A DNA stretch of 64,000 bases from Nocardia elegans NBRC 108235. Its GTDB lineage: Bacteria > Actinomycetota > Actinomycetes > Mycobacteriales > Mycobacteriaceae. Under the pieces are notes generated by a model, which was not told the origin of the DNA, made no database searches, and saw nothing but the letters and a program-made list of their open reading frames with translations. The stretch is taken from assembly GCF_001612845.1 (NCBI RefSeq), contig NZ_BDBF01000018.1, positions 62,001 to 126,000 on the forward strand. Reading direction: 5' to 3'. The position numbers and the translations under genes were made by a program. Positions 24,582 to 33,602 of this stretch are shown piece after piece. Each line of letters begins with the position of its first letter. Position 1 is the first letter of the stretch.

Positions 24582-26537
24582 ATGGATCCGACAGCGAAGC
24601 AGCGCGCAGCCCTGGGCCTGATCTGCGATACGTTCACACCGGGCGACGGGCTGAGTTTGCCGTCGGCGACCGAATTAGGTTCCGTGGCTACGGTTTTCGA
24701 CATCCTGAGCCGCAACCCGCGCCCCTCCGAGGCGAAACAGCTCGCCACCCTGCTCGATCTGTGGGATTCCCGATTGGCGGGGGTACTGCTCGGCAACCGG
24801 GGCCGGCGCTTCTCGGCGCTGACCCCCGACGAACGCGAGCGCACCCTCCTCCGTCTCGGCGATTCCCGAATTGCGCTGAAGCGCACGCTGTTTCAGGCGC
24901 TCAAGCAAGCCGCTCTGCTGTCCTACAACGTCACGCCGGGCCCTACGGGTAGCCACCCGCTGTGGAAGGCCATCGACTACCCGGGCCCGCCCGGCACGCT
25001 CGTCTCGGCGCCGGCACCCGCCCTGTCCGTGCTGCGTCCGACCGCAGCGACCACACTGACCTGCGATGTCGTCATCGTCGGTTCGGGGGCCGGCGGCGGC
25101 ACCGCCGCCGCCGTACTGGCCGAGGCGGGTCTCGACGTCATCGTGCTGGAACGCGGAAACTATTACGACGACCGGGATTTCGGCACCGGCGAGCTCGATG
25201 CCCTGCTCAATCTGTACGCCCCCGGCCCGCCCGCCACCAGCGAAGGCCAGATCACCCTGGTCGCGGGCACCTGCCTGGGCGGCGGCACGGTGGTCAACTG
25301 GAGCACCTCGCTGCGCACGCCCGACGAGGTGCGCGCCGAATGGGCCGGACTCGGTGTGCCGCAGTTCGCGCAGGACGAATTCACCGCCGCCCTCGACGCG
25401 GTGACCGGCCGTCTCGGCGTCAACGACCGCCACTCTCCGCTCTCGGCGCGCGACAGCGTGCTGGAACGCGGCGCCACCGCTCTGGGCTGGCATATCGACA
25501 CCCTGCCCCGCAATGTCGGCGACGCGTGCGACGCCGGGGTCGAATGCGGTCGCTGCCCCTACGGCTGCCGCGTCGGCGCCAAGCAGTCGGTCACCAAAAC
25601 CTGGCTCGCCGATGCCGCCGAGCACGGCGCCCGGTTCGTGGTCGACGCGAACGTGCGGCGCATCCTCGTGAACAACGGTCGCGCCGAGGGAGTCTCGGCC
25701 GTGAGTTCGAACGGCACCCCGATCGAGGTGCGGGCCCGCGCCGTGGTCGTGGCCGCCGGTGCGGTGCAGACCCCGGCGCTGCTGAAGCGATCGGGTCTGG
25801 GCAACAAGAACATCGGTAACTATCTGCGACTGCATCCCGCCGCGGCGGTCTTCGGCGTCTTCGACGAGCCGATCCGGCCGTGGGAGGGCGGTATGCAGGC
25901 CCGGATCAGCCGTCAGCACCGCGATCTGGACGGCAACGGCTACGGCGTCATCTACGAGACCGGTCCCATCCATCCCGGCATGGGCGTCGGTTTCATGAAC
26001 TGGCGCGGCGCGGCGGCCTACCGGACGAATCTGCTGGAGCTGAACAAGTCGGTGGCCCTCGGAGTGATCACCCGCGACCGCGACCACGGCAGTGTCGGCG
26101 TCGACAAGAACGGCGAACCGGTGGTCTCCTATCGGCTCTCCGACCACGATCGCGGCCATCTGCACACCGGAATCACCGGCGCCGCACAGATTCTCGAGGC
26201 CGCCGGGGCACGCCGCATCTATTCCGGCCAGCAGGCCGGCCCCGCCTACGAGCCCGGACGCACCGGGTCGCACGCCGAATTCGCCGCCGCGTGCGCCGCC
26301 GCCGGCTACGAACCCGGGCAGTGCGCGATGGGCGCGCTGCACATCATGGGTTCGGCGCGGATGGGCGGCTCGCCGGACATGTCGGCGGCCGACCCCGACG
26401 GCGCCACCTGGGACGTACCGAACGTCGTCGTCGCCGACGCGTCCTGCTTCCCCACCGCGTCCGGGGTGAATCCGATGGTCTCGATCGAGGCGATCGCCCA
26501 TATGAACGCGAAACGCCTCGCGGCGCGGTTGCGCTGA
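24582..26537 (+). CDS. GMC-family FAD oxidoreductase (long-chain alcohol oxidase type)
   Basis: The 651-residue flavoprotein has an N-terminal helical region of about 155 residues, the FAD-binding motif VVIVGSGAGGGTAAAVLAEAGLDVIVLERG at 163-192, a cysteine cluster VECGRCPYGCRVGAKQSV around 320, and a C-terminal GSARMGGSP...ASGVNPMVSIEAIAHMNAKRLA with the GMC active-site region. The helical extension plus cysteine cluster resemble the fatty-alcohol-oxidase branch and Rv0492c-type proteins rather than cholesterol oxidase. The substrate is probably an alcohol or sterol, which is inferred. The ATG at 24582 follows AAAGGTGAG. It is convergent with the conservon, with 23 bp between. Confidence 0.87.
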   Translation: MDPTAKQRAALGLICDTFTPGDGLSLPSATELGSVATVFDILSRNPRPSEAKQLATLLDLWDSRLAGVLLGNRGRRFSALTPDERERTLLRLGDSRIALKRTLFQALKQAALLSYNVTPGPTGSHPLWKAIDYPGPPGTLVSAPAPALSVLRPTAATTLTCDVVIVGSGAGGGTAAAVLAEAGLDVIVLERGNYYDDRDFGTGELDALLNLYAPGPPATSEGQITLVAGTCLGGGTVVNWSTSLRTPDEVRAEWAGLGVPQFAQDEFTAALDAVTGRLGVNDRHSPLSARDSVLERGATALGWHIDTLPRNVGDACDAGVECGRCPYGCRVGAKQSVTKTWLADAAEHGARFVVDANVRRILVNNGRAEGVSAVSSNGTPIEVRARAVVVAAGAVQTPALLKRSGLGNKNIGNYLRLHPAAAVFGVFDEPIRPWEGGMQARISRQHRDLDGNGYGVIYETGPIHPGMGVGFMNWRGAAAYRTNLLELNKSVALGVITRDRDHGSVGVDKNGEPVVSYRLSDHDRGHLHTGITGAAQILEAAGARRIYSGQQAGPAYEPGRTGSHAEFAAACAAAGYEPGQCAMGALHIMGSARMGGSPDMSAADPDGATWDVPNVVVADASCFPTASGVNPMVSIEAIAHMNAKRLAARLR

Positions 26538-26560
26538 GCCGTGGGCGGCACTCCGCCGTG

Positions 26561-26926
26561 TCAGAGCCCGCGAATACCGTCCAGCAGCGCCTGCAGCAGG
26601 CCGACGTCGGATGCCTCGTCCTGACGAGGCTGGCGGTATTCGAGGCGGCCGTCGTCGATGAGGTCGCCGATGAGCACCTTCGTCATCGTCAGCGGAAGTT
26701 CCAGCCGCGCAGCGACTTCCGCGACCGACTGCGGCGTGCGGCACAATTCCACGATGGCGGCGTACTCGGGTTCGTGGCGGCGCAGCGCCGCGCCCCGGCC
26801 GATATCGACCACCAGGGTCAGCATATCCAGCTCCGGCCGGTTGCTGCGGCCACGCCCCTGCGTGACCGCGTACAACCGGACCAGCGGTCCGGCCTCGTCG
26901 TCGAACCAGGCGTCACCGTCGTTCAC
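26561..26926 (-). CDS. DUF742 protein (CvnC-like)
   Basis: The 121-residue protein has the DUF742 pattern VRLYAVTQGRGRS, LVV...EPEYAAIVELCRTPQSVAEVAARLELPLTMTKVLIGDLIDDGRLEYR, a winged-helix-like fold. It is the third gene of a conservon, the kinase-roadblock-DUF742-GTPase operons of actinomycetes that act like a eukaryotic G-protein module. The GTG start lies 6 bp after the roadblock stop. The gene that should follow, a small GTPase, is missing: the next base pairs are a short GGCGG/CCGCC hairpin and the end of the convergent GMC gene. Confidence 0.9.
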   Translation of the reverse strand: MNDGDAWFDDEAGPLVRLYAVTQGRGRSNRPELDMLTLVVDIGRGAALRRHEPEYAAIVELCRTPQSVAEVAARLELPLTMTKVLIGDLIDDGRLEYRQPRQDEASDVGLLQALLDGIRGL

Positions 26927-26932
26927 GGTGAC

Positions 26933-27322
26933 TCATCGTCGGTCGACGGCGAGATGTGAACCGACCCGCTGCACGGTCTGGTTCATCGCATACGCGACCA
27001 TGCCCAGATCGGCGTTGTCCGCGGCCAGCAGGCCCAGGCAGGCGTTGTCCCCCGCGGCGGTGATGAACAGCACCGCCCGGTCGAGTTCCACCATGGTCTG
27101 GCAGACACCGCCGGCGTCGAAATGGTGTCCGGCGCTGCGGGCCAGGCTGTGCAGCGCGGAAGCCATCGCGCAGAACCGCTCGGCATCGGAGTTCTCGAGC
27201 TCCGAGGAATTACCCAGCAGCAGTCCGTCGGTGGACAGCAGGACCGCGTAGCGCACACCGGTGAGACCCTTCACCAGATCATCGAGCAGCCAGCCGACGT
27301 CACTTCGGTTGGGATTAGCCAT
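26933..27322 (-). CDS. Roadblock/LC7 domain protein (CvnB-like)
   Basis: The protein of about 129 residues has the roadblock/LC7 core: LDDLVKGLTGVRYAVLLSTDGLLLGNSSEL, DAERFCAMASALHSLARSAG, and RAVLFITAAGDNACLGLLAADNADLGMVAYAMNQTVQRVG. Such proteins are usually GTPase-activating or scaffold partners of the conservon GTPase. I choose the ATG at 27322, with GAGGG five bases before it. A GTG at 27328 is also possible. It overlaps the end of the kinase gene by 8 bp, so the three conservon genes are translationally coupled. Confidence 0.9.
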   Translation of the reverse strand: MANPNRSDVGWLLDDLVKGLTGVRYAVLLSTDGLLLGNSSELENSDAERFCAMASALHSLARSAGHHFDAGGVCQTMVELDRAVLFITAAGDNACLGLLAADNADLGMVAYAMNQTVQRVGSHLAVDRR

Positions 27323-29840
27323 CTTCACCCTCGTCTGTGTCGAATTGTGATGCCGTGGAGCCGGTTTCGGCAGCGGGTCGGCGGCCCTGCCGAGTGCCCT
27401 GCTCGACGGCGCTGATCAGGTTGCGAGCTTGATCGGCGGTGCGTTGCCGAACGGTATTGGAGCCGGCCGCGGGCGTATCGGCGCGATCGGCCGAACGCAC
27501 CCGGCGCGGCAGCGGCGGGCGGCCCTCACCGGCGCGAACCACGCCCGGAGTGGTCACGGGCGCACCGAACACCCCGGTCGCCGGCGCGGAATCGATGTGC
27601 TCCGAGGCCGAGGTGAACCAGGCCGAGCGTCGTGTGCCCGGGTCCGGATCGGTCGCCGGTGGCGTGGACACTTCGGTCACCGGAACATCCTCGGCGACAA
27701 CCACTTCGGCACGGGCGGCGGAAGCGGTGGTCGCCGGTCCGAGCACGGCGAACTCCCCGGTGGCGGGTCCCGGATCCTCGAACTCCGTACCGTTCACGTC
27801 GCCGGCTTCCAGCACCGGCGTGCCGATCAGCACCACCGCGCGCACGCCGCCGTACACCGATTCGCGCAGCTTCACCGAAATGCCGTGGCGGTTGGCCAGT
27901 TTCGCGACCACGAACAGTCCGAGCCGGGTGTCGCTCGAGAGTGCGGCCACGCTGAACTCCGGCGGATGCGACAGCATCTCGTTGCGCCGGTCGAGTTCGT
28001 CGGCGGTCATGCCCAGACCCTGGTCGACGATCTCCACGGCTACCCCGCGACCCACCACCGCGGCATGCACCTCCACTCGCGCCTGCGGCGGCGAATACGA
28101 GGTGGCGTTGTCCATCAGTTCGGCCAGCAGGTGGATCAGGTCGGCGACCGCGGTGCCCATCACCCGGGTGCGTGGAATGCGGCCGATGCGGATTCTGGTG
28201 TAGTCGAGGCTTTCCGCGACCGCGCCGCGAATCACCTCGATCAGCGGCACCGGATTGCGCCAGCGCCGGCCGGGCTGCTTACCACCGAGGATGATCAGAT
28301 TCTCGGCGTTGCGGCGGGCGCGAGTCGCCAAATGGTCGAGCTGGAACAGCAATTCGAGCTGGTCGGCATTCTCCTCGCGCCGCTCGGCCTGGTCCAGCAG
28401 CGCCAGCTGACGATGCACCAGCGCCTGGCTGCGATGGGCGATATCCAGGAAGATCGTGTTGATACCGGCGCGGGTATTCGATTCCGCGACCGCGGCCGAT
28501 ACCGCCGCCACCTGCGCCCGGTTGAACGCCTGCGCGACCTGGCCGAGTTCGTCGGAACCGAAGTCCAGCCGCGACACCTCCAGCGGGGCATCCACCGTCT
28601 CGCCCGCCGAAACCCGGCGCATGATGTCGGGCAGCCGTTCATCGGCCAATTCCAGTGTGTCGCGGCGCAATCGGCGCATCCGGCCGATGAACCGGTTCGC
28701 CAGCACCAGCGAGGCGAGGAAGGCCAGAACCGACACCAGCAACACCGCACCGCCGCCGGCCAGCGATCCGATGGCGGTGCGGTCACCCTGATCCCGCGCC
28801 TCGGCATGCGCGTCCCGGCTCTTGTCCTGCCACAGTGTCAGCAGTCCGGACGCGATCTGCGCCGAACCGTCCTGCCAGGCCTGCACGGTCATCGGCAGCG
28901 GTTTCGCGGTCTGCCGGGTCGTGCGCGAACGTGTGGTGTCGCCGGCCCGGGTACTCGAGTCGGCATCCTCGGTGGCCGGCGTCGGACCGCGCGCGGCGAT
29001 CGCATCGGCCATCTCGTTGATCTGAGCCCACGCCGGGCTGTTCACGATCGCGTCGAGCTGATCCGCGCGTTGGCCCTTCAGCACCGAGAGCGAATAGGCG
29101 ATCTGGCCGCGGAATTCACCCAGATAGTTGGTGTACTGGGTCCACTGCGCGGGCGTCGACGTGTTTGTCACCAGGAACAATTCACCCAGTGTCGTGGCTT
29201 CGGACAGCGCCTCCGCGGCCCGCATCACCTGAACGGCATAGCCGAGTTGAACGGCGATGCCGGCATCCGGTGCGACCCGGGCAGCCAGCATCGAGGCATC
29301 GATGATCGCCGCGGTGAAACGGCTGAACAGACCGAAAACCTGTTCGGCCGGCGCCTGACCGGAATCGATGCCGCGACGCACCAGCGGCAACTGTGCGAGC
29401 AACTGACCGTAGGCGGCGATATCGGCTCCGGAGTTGTCCGGATTCATCTTCTGCGCCTCGTCGCCCTTGGCCGTGAGGGCGGCCAACGCCGCATCCGAGC
29501 GCTGCCGCGCCGCCGTCAATTGTGCTGTGGCGCTGGGATCACCCGCCAGTTGCAGCATCGAGAGCCGGCGTTCCTCGCCGAAGGTCTCCATGATGGCGAC
29601 CGCGGGAGCCGCGGTACTGCTGGCGAGTTCGGCCCACTGCCGGGCATCGCGGCCCGACCGCACCAGATACGACGCCGCGCCCACGCCGATGGCGAGCAAC
29701 GTGACGCTGGAGATCAGCACGATCGCGAGCAGGCGCACGCGCACACTGACCCGCCCGCGCACACCCCGGCTCATCAGGCCGAGCCAGCGCGAATCCTTTG
29801 TGTTCACAGGCAATCCAGGAAGCTTCGACCACTCAACCAC
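27315..29840 (-). CDS. Nitrate/nitrite-sensor (NIT) histidine kinase-like protein (CvnA-like)
   Basis: The 841-residue membrane protein has a transmembrane helix near residues 35-60 (VRLLAIVLISSVTLLAIGVGAASYLV), an extracellular NIT domain up to about 340, a second membrane helix around 365-390, a HAMP-like segment, and an ATPase domain (ELMDNATSYSPP, DQGLGM, LGLFVVAKLANRHG). A proline- and threonine-rich C-terminal tail of about 190 residues follows. The conventional phospho-acceptor histidine is not obvious, as in other conservon kinases. I start it at the GTG at 29840, which has an AGGAAG box. A GTG further in is possible. Confidence 0.87.
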   Translation of the reverse strand: MVEWSKLPGLPVNTKDSRWLGLMSRGVRGRVSVRVRLLAIVLISSVTLLAIGVGAASYLVRSGRDARQWAELASSTAAPAVAIMETFGEERRLSMLQLAGDPSATAQLTAARQRSDAALAALTAKGDEAQKMNPDNSGADIAAYGQLLAQLPLVRRGIDSGQAPAEQVFGLFSRFTAAIIDASMLAARVAPDAGIAVQLGYAVQVMRAAEALSEATTLGELFLVTNTSTPAQWTQYTNYLGEFRGQIAYSLSVLKGQRADQLDAIVNSPAWAQINEMADAIAARGPTPATEDADSSTRAGDTTRSRTTRQTAKPLPMTVQAWQDGSAQIASGLLTLWQDKSRDAHAEARDQGDRTAIGSLAGGGAVLLVSVLAFLASLVLANRFIGRMRRLRRDTLELADERLPDIMRRVSAGETVDAPLEVSRLDFGSDELGQVAQAFNRAQVAAVSAAVAESNTRAGINTIFLDIAHRSQALVHRQLALLDQAERREENADQLELLFQLDHLATRARRNAENLIILGGKQPGRRWRNPVPLIEVIRGAVAESLDYTRIRIGRIPRTRVMGTAVADLIHLLAELMDNATSYSPPQARVEVHAAVVGRGVAVEIVDQGLGMTADELDRRNEMLSHPPEFSVAALSSDTRLGLFVVAKLANRHGISVKLRESVYGGVRAVVLIGTPVLEAGDVNGTEFEDPGPATGEFAVLGPATTASAARAEVVVAEDVPVTEVSTPPATDPDPGTRRSAWFTSASEHIDSAPATGVFGAPVTTPGVVRAGEGRPPLPRRVRSADRADTPAAGSNTVRQRTADQARNLISAVEQGTRQGRRPAAETGSTASQFDTDEGEDG

Positions 29841-30060
29841 GGGTGATCTTCCTGTTGTCGGGCGATGTCCGCGCGCATTCGGATCTCGGCGCACCCGAGC
29901 CAACCGGCCAGCTGAGCAACCGGCCCCCACTTCCTAACCACACCGCCCGCCGGGCGGCAGAACCACAGATAACGCCTGAGAGACTAACCGACCCTACGGC
30001 CCGCTACAGCGGTTCGCCGATATCTCTTTCCGGCAATGCCTTTCCCGCGACCGGCACCGT

Positions 30061-30495
30061 TCAGAGCGTGGCGGGCGTGGCCTTCGGACGCAGGAACGCG
30101 CGGCGGAACAGATAGAAGCCCACCGGCACGATGCCGCACGCCAGCAGCAGCGGAGAGGTCCACGAATCGGTCAGCAGCACATCGCCGCCGGGCCCGGTGG
30201 TGGAGCAGATCAGGAATCCGAACAGCCACGCGATCACCGGCAGCCCCATCGCGGCCGGGCGCGACACGACCACACCCATTCCCCGCACCAGCAGCACGTT
30301 CACCGCCGCGGCGACCAGGGCCGCGATCGGGAACGGCGTGGCACCGATGTAGAGCGGCAGATAGAGCACCTCGAGCACGACCGAGAGCAGCCCGTCGAAC
30401 ACCAGCACCGCCGCCAGCACGCCGCCGAGCACCGGCCAGGCATACTTCGACCCGCCGGGCACATACGCGGTCCGGCTGGTCGTCGCGGCCGTCAC
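30061..30495 (-). CDS. Four-helix membrane protein (Rv1171-like)
   Basis: The 144-residue protein has four predicted membrane helices (about 21-43, 53-75, 82-98, 112-130) and a basic C-terminus. I do not recognise a functional domain. It overlaps the small upstream gene by 4 bp and that gene follows mshB, the same order as mshB and Rv1171 in M. tuberculosis, so it is a conserved membrane partner of unknown role. Between its stop and the sensor kinase start (29840) lie about 220 bp in which I see nothing specific. Confidence 0.82.
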   Translation of the reverse strand: MTAATTSRTAYVPGGSKYAWPVLGGVLAAVLVFDGLLSVVLEVLYLPLYIGATPFPIAALVAAAVNVLLVRGMGVVVSRPAAMGLPVIAWLFGFLICSTTGPGGDVLLTDSWTSPLLLACGIVPVGFYLFRRAFLRPKATPATL

Positions 30496-30674
30496 GGTAC
30501 CGGCGGGAAGCCGAGCAGGGTCAACAGATGACTCTGCATATCGACGAATCCGTAGAGCACCGACAGGTACAGATCGTGCTGCGCCTGCCAGTTCGGCTTC
30601 TGGCTCTCGACGAACGCGACGATGGCGTCCTGCAGGCTCCAGTTGTACATGCCCAGCAGTCTAAGCCGAAGCAC
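30492..30674 (-). CDS. Small conserved protein between mshB and the membrane protein
   Basis: The 60-residue product (core MYNWSLQDAIVAFVESQKPNWQAQHDLYLSVLYGFVDMQSHLLTLLGFPPVP) is unrecognised but has clear coding character. Its GTG start at 30674 lies 6 bp after the mshB stop and its own stop overlaps the next gene by 4 bp. The ATG at 30650 is the likelier alternative if the first eight residues are not used. Tight packing inside the mshB operon supports it as a real gene. Confidence 0.68.
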   Translation of the reverse strand: MLRLRLLGMYNWSLQDAIVAFVESQKPNWQAQHDLYLSVLYGFVDMQSHLLTLLGFPPVP

Positions 30675-30680
30675 CCACGA

Positions 30681-31610
30681 TCAGGCCAGTCCCGGTGCCG
30701 GCTCCCACGGTCGATCCAGCCCGGCGAACAGATCGTCCTCGTGTCCGTCCGGGCCCACCGGCCCGAGACGACCACGCACCAGCACGTAGTGCTCCTCCGG
30801 CAACACCGGCTGGGCGATACTGTTCGACAGCGCGAATTCGCGGCCCGAGGGCGCGACCGTCACCTGAGTGGCGTGCGCACGCAGGGCGGCGCGCTTGGCC
30901 GCCAGCACATCCGAGACATCGATCGTGGTGGTCACGGTCTCACTCGACACACAGGCCAGCTCGCCCACCGCCGGCAACCGCCATCCGCTCGGCAGGGCCC
31001 CGGGCAGACGATCGACCGTGCGGCGGGCCAAGGCCTCGGTATGCCGGCGCAGCACGTCGGCGTCGGTCACCGTCCAGTACACCTTCGGTGTGTCCCAACC
31101 CTTTTCGGCCGCCACCGCCACCGCGTCCATGGTGACCCGATGGGCACGCATATGGTCCGGATGGCCGTAGCCGCCGCGCGGGTCGTAGCCGACCACCACG
31201 CGCGGGCGCAGCCGCAGCAGCGCCTCGCTCAACTCCGCCACCGCGGCCGGCCCGGAATCGACGAAGGCACGCGGGTGCGTCGGCACCAGGGGCTTGGGGT
31301 CGGCGGTCGTACCGGTCATACCGGAATCCCGCCAGCGCCCCGCCCCGCCGAGAAAATGCGGCGCCTCGACACCGAGTGCGGCCAGCGCCGCGGTCAGCTC
31401 GTGGATGCGGAAGCCGCCCAGCTGATCGGCGTGGGCGCTGGTGAGCTGTTGCCAACGCTCCCCGATGACCTCGCCCTCCTCGCCGAGCGTGCAGGTCACC
31501 ACGGTCACCGGAACGCCGCGGGCGGCGTAGTGCGCGATGGTGCCGCCGGTGGCGATCGACTCGTCGTCGGGGTGGGCGTGTACCAGAACCAGTCCGCCGG
31601 TTGCGGTCAC
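30681..31610 (-). CDS. mshB: N-acetyl-1-D-myo-inositol-2-amino-2-deoxy-alpha-D-glucopyranoside deacetylase
   Basis: MshB removes the acetyl group from GlcNAc-inositol, the second enzymatic step of mycothiol synthesis. The 309-residue protein has the zinc motif HAHPDDES at 11-18 (H13 and D16 as ligands, D15 as base) and GYGHPDHMRAHR with the third histidine ligand. The length is standard. Its GTG start overlaps the lpqW stop as GTGA (31607-31610), so lpqW and mshB are coupled here. Mycothiol is the main low-molecular-weight thiol of this group of bacteria. Confidence 0.95.
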   Translation of the reverse strand: MTATGGLVLVHAHPDDESIATGGTIAHYAARGVPVTVVTCTLGEEGEVIGERWQQLTSAHADQLGGFRIHELTAALAALGVEAPHFLGGAGRWRDSGMTGTTADPKPLVPTHPRAFVDSGPAAVAELSEALLRLRPRVVVGYDPRGGYGHPDHMRAHRVTMDAVAVAAEKGWDTPKVYWTVTDADVLRRHTEALARRTVDRLPGALPSGWRLPAVGELACVSSETVTTTIDVSDVLAAKRAALRAHATQVTVAPSGREFALSNSIAQPVLPEEHYVLVRGRLGPVGPDGHEDDLFAGLDRPWEPAPGLA

Positions 31611-33388
31611 GACAGCCGCCGCCAGGTACTAGCGCCGCCGAAGATCCCGACCTGGATCGAACCGCTCAGCGAAACCCCGTCCATCCGCGAACTCGCCGCG
31701 GCGACACCGGTGTCCTGCACGATCGGCAGCACGGTCGCCAGATCCCACAGCTTCGGCTCCGCATCACCGATCGCCTTGGGCACATCCACCCCGCGCAGCG
31801 CCGCGTCGATCTGCGGTTGCAGCGAGGGATCACAGATCCCCGACACATTGCTCGGCGCCTTGCGGATGGCATCGAACTGCGAGGTGTCCTCCTGACCGGG
31901 CGCGGCCACCGGCGGACAGCCGTACCGCGAGGACAGGATCGTCGCCGGATCCTCACCGGCCCGCTCCCAGCCGACCACCGCGTCCACGGTTCCGTCCGCG
32001 AGATCCTTGCCGTAGAGCTCGTCGGCCGGCAGGCTGCGCACCGACGCATCGATTCCGGCGCTGCGCAGCTGGTCGGCGGCGGTGTTCGCGACGGCCAGCG
32101 TGGTCTGATCCTTGTCCACCGCGCCGATGCGAATCGTCAGGGTCCGGCCGTTCTTGGCGACCGGACGCGGCTGCGGCGCCGGCGAGGTGGTCGGATTACC
32201 CGACGCGGGAGACTCGGGCGCACGGCCGAATCCGGCGTCGGCCAGCAGCCCGAACGCCTGGTCGGGAGACGGCCGCGGCGGGGCCGTCGGCGCGTATCCC
32301 GGATCCGAGGACGCCAGAATCTGCGCCCGCACCGGATCCACCCACGCGCCGGTCTCGGCGCCCACCGAGGCCAGCAACGCCGGATCGAGCAGACCCAGCA
32401 CCGCATGGCGCACCCGCGGATCGGCCAGATCCCCGGAGCGCCCGTTGAGCACCATCTGCATCTCCCGCGCCTGGGGCATGATCGCGGTCCGCACCTGCGG
32501 AATCGCGGCCAGCTGCGCCTGCGTCGCGACACCGCCGTGCACCAGCGCCATCTGAGCGTCCCCCGCGCGCAGCGATTCGGCCAGCTGCGCCGGAGTTCCG
32601 CCGCGCCGCAACAGAATCTGATCCGGCACCGCCGGAGTACCCCAATAGCGGTCGTTGCGTTCGAGCAGAATCTCCTCGCGGCCCGCGTCGGCCTGCTTCA
32701 CCCGGAACTGCCCGCCGGAGATCGGATTCTGATCGATCAGCCCACGCTCCACGGCCAGCGCCCGCTGGAAACCACCGGGTGCGTCCTTGAGCAGATGCGA
32801 GGGCAGAAGATCCGAAAACAGTTGCCGCCAAGCCGGATACGGCTGACTCATCGTCACCGTCACCGTCTTGCCGCCCTCCGAGGACTTCACATCGTTGATC
32901 AACCGGTAGCCCGCCGGATCCACCACCCCGGGCTGGCTGATCATCTGCTGCCACAGATAGCGGAAATCCTCGGCCGCGATCGGCGCCCCGTCCGACCACG
33001 ACGCCTGATTCTGAATCTTGTAGGTCAGCGTGAACTGATCCGGCTGCGCCGGATCCGACGGCGTCACATCCGCCGACACCATCAACGCCGCATCCGGCAC
33101 CCAGTCCGTTCCCCCGGGCACGGTCGGCGACGGCACCGGACGAAACGGGCTCGGAAACACCATCGACGCAACGGCATTCGTCGCCGGCGACTGGTTCGAC
33201 CGCAGATGCGGGTTGAATCCGATCCCGATATCGTCCACCGCCACCACCACCGTGGACTTCGTCGGCGTCGCCGGAGTCGTCTTGGGGCTGTCGGTGCTCT
33301 CGATCGGCGGCGGCGGATTGGCGGTGCACGCGGTGAGCACTCCGAGCGCCAGCATCAGCACCAGTACCACGCGCCGCCCTGCACGCAT
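31607..33388 (-). CDS. lpqW: LpqW-type lipoprotein of the peptide-binding ABC substrate-binding family
   Basis: The 593-residue protein has a signal sequence with a lipobox (VLMLALGVLTAC) and a solute-binding family 5 body (FNPHLRSNQSP, DWVPDAALMVSADV, SWSDGAPIAAEDFRYLWQQM, HAVLGLLDPALL). A Pro/Ser-rich insert lies near residues 375-420. In mycobacteria LpqW steers polar PIM intermediates toward lipoarabinomannan rather than transporting peptides. The ATG at 33388 has GGGAG five bases upstream and is preferred over the ATG at 33403. A dispersed 41-bp repeat lies just upstream. Confidence 0.87.
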   Translation of the reverse strand: MRAGRRVVLVLMLALGVLTACTANPPPPIESTDSPKTTPATPTKSTVVVAVDDIGIGFNPHLRSNQSPATNAVASMVFPSPFRPVPSPTVPGGTDWVPDAALMVSADVTPSDPAQPDQFTLTYKIQNQASWSDGAPIAAEDFRYLWQQMISQPGVVDPAGYRLINDVKSSEGGKTVTVTMSQPYPAWRQLFSDLLPSHLLKDAPGGFQRALAVERGLIDQNPISGGQFRVKQADAGREEILLERNDRYWGTPAVPDQILLRRGGTPAQLAESLRAGDAQMALVHGGVATQAQLAAIPQVRTAIMPQAREMQMVLNGRSGDLADPRVRHAVLGLLDPALLASVGAETGAWVDPVRAQILASSDPGYAPTAPPRPSPDQAFGLLADAGFGRAPESPASGNPTTSPAPQPRPVAKNGRTLTIRIGAVDKDQTTLAVANTAADQLRSAGIDASVRSLPADELYGKDLADGTVDAVVGWERAGEDPATILSSRYGCPPVAAPGQEDTSQFDAIRKAPSNVSGICDPSLQPQIDAALRGVDVPKAIGDAEPKLWDLATVLPIVQDTGVAAASSRMDGVSLSGSIQVGIFGGASTWRRLS

Positions 33389-33419
33389 ACGAACTCCCGA
33401 CATCACGGCTTGTACTCTA

Positions 33420-33463
33420 GTGTTTTTGGCCTTCGCTTCGCTTCGGCGGGGTTTCGGCCCGCC
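33420..33463 (+). repeat. Dispersed repeat, copy A, upstream of lpqW
   Basis: Positions 33420-33460 match the reverse complement of 37596-37636 at 37 of 41 bases, and all four differences are transitions. The shared core is CGCTTCGCTTCGGCGG. A GGCGGG/CCCGCC stem (33445-33463) lies at its right end. It sits 32 bp upstream of the lpqW ATG, and on the minus strand it is followed directly by TAGAGT, a possible -10 element. Confidence 0.75.
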
Positions 33464-33548
33464 ATGGTGAACGGCTCGTAGAGGTATGCCTGGTTGGTTG
33501 GTCGGTGATCGCAGAGGTACGCATCTCGGAAGCGCTGATACCCGCAAC

Positions 33549-33585
33549 CACAGAGGCTCACGTCTTCTGGACGTGAGCCTCTGTG
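33549..33585 (-). terminator. Stem-loop terminator of typA
   Basis: A perfect 16-bp inverted repeat (33549-33564 with 33570-33585, arm CACAGAGGCTCACGTC, loop TTCTG) lies 18 bp downstream of the typA stop on the minus strand. It is the strongest hairpin in the window. Confidence 0.88.
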
Positions 33586-33602
33586 CTTCAGCGGTGTGTG
33601 CC

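Noticed and set aside
26544..26557. GGCGG-CACT-CCGCC hairpin in the 23-bp gap between the GMC and DUF742 genes as a strong terminator
   Set aside because: The 5-bp stem is short for this genome and may arise by chance; it is only mentioned in the DUF742 entry.
30036..33481. Long plus-strand frames antisense to mshB and lpqW (619 and 626 residues)
   Set aside because: They overlap well-supported genes, are extremely rich in Arg, Pro and His, and lack any motif.
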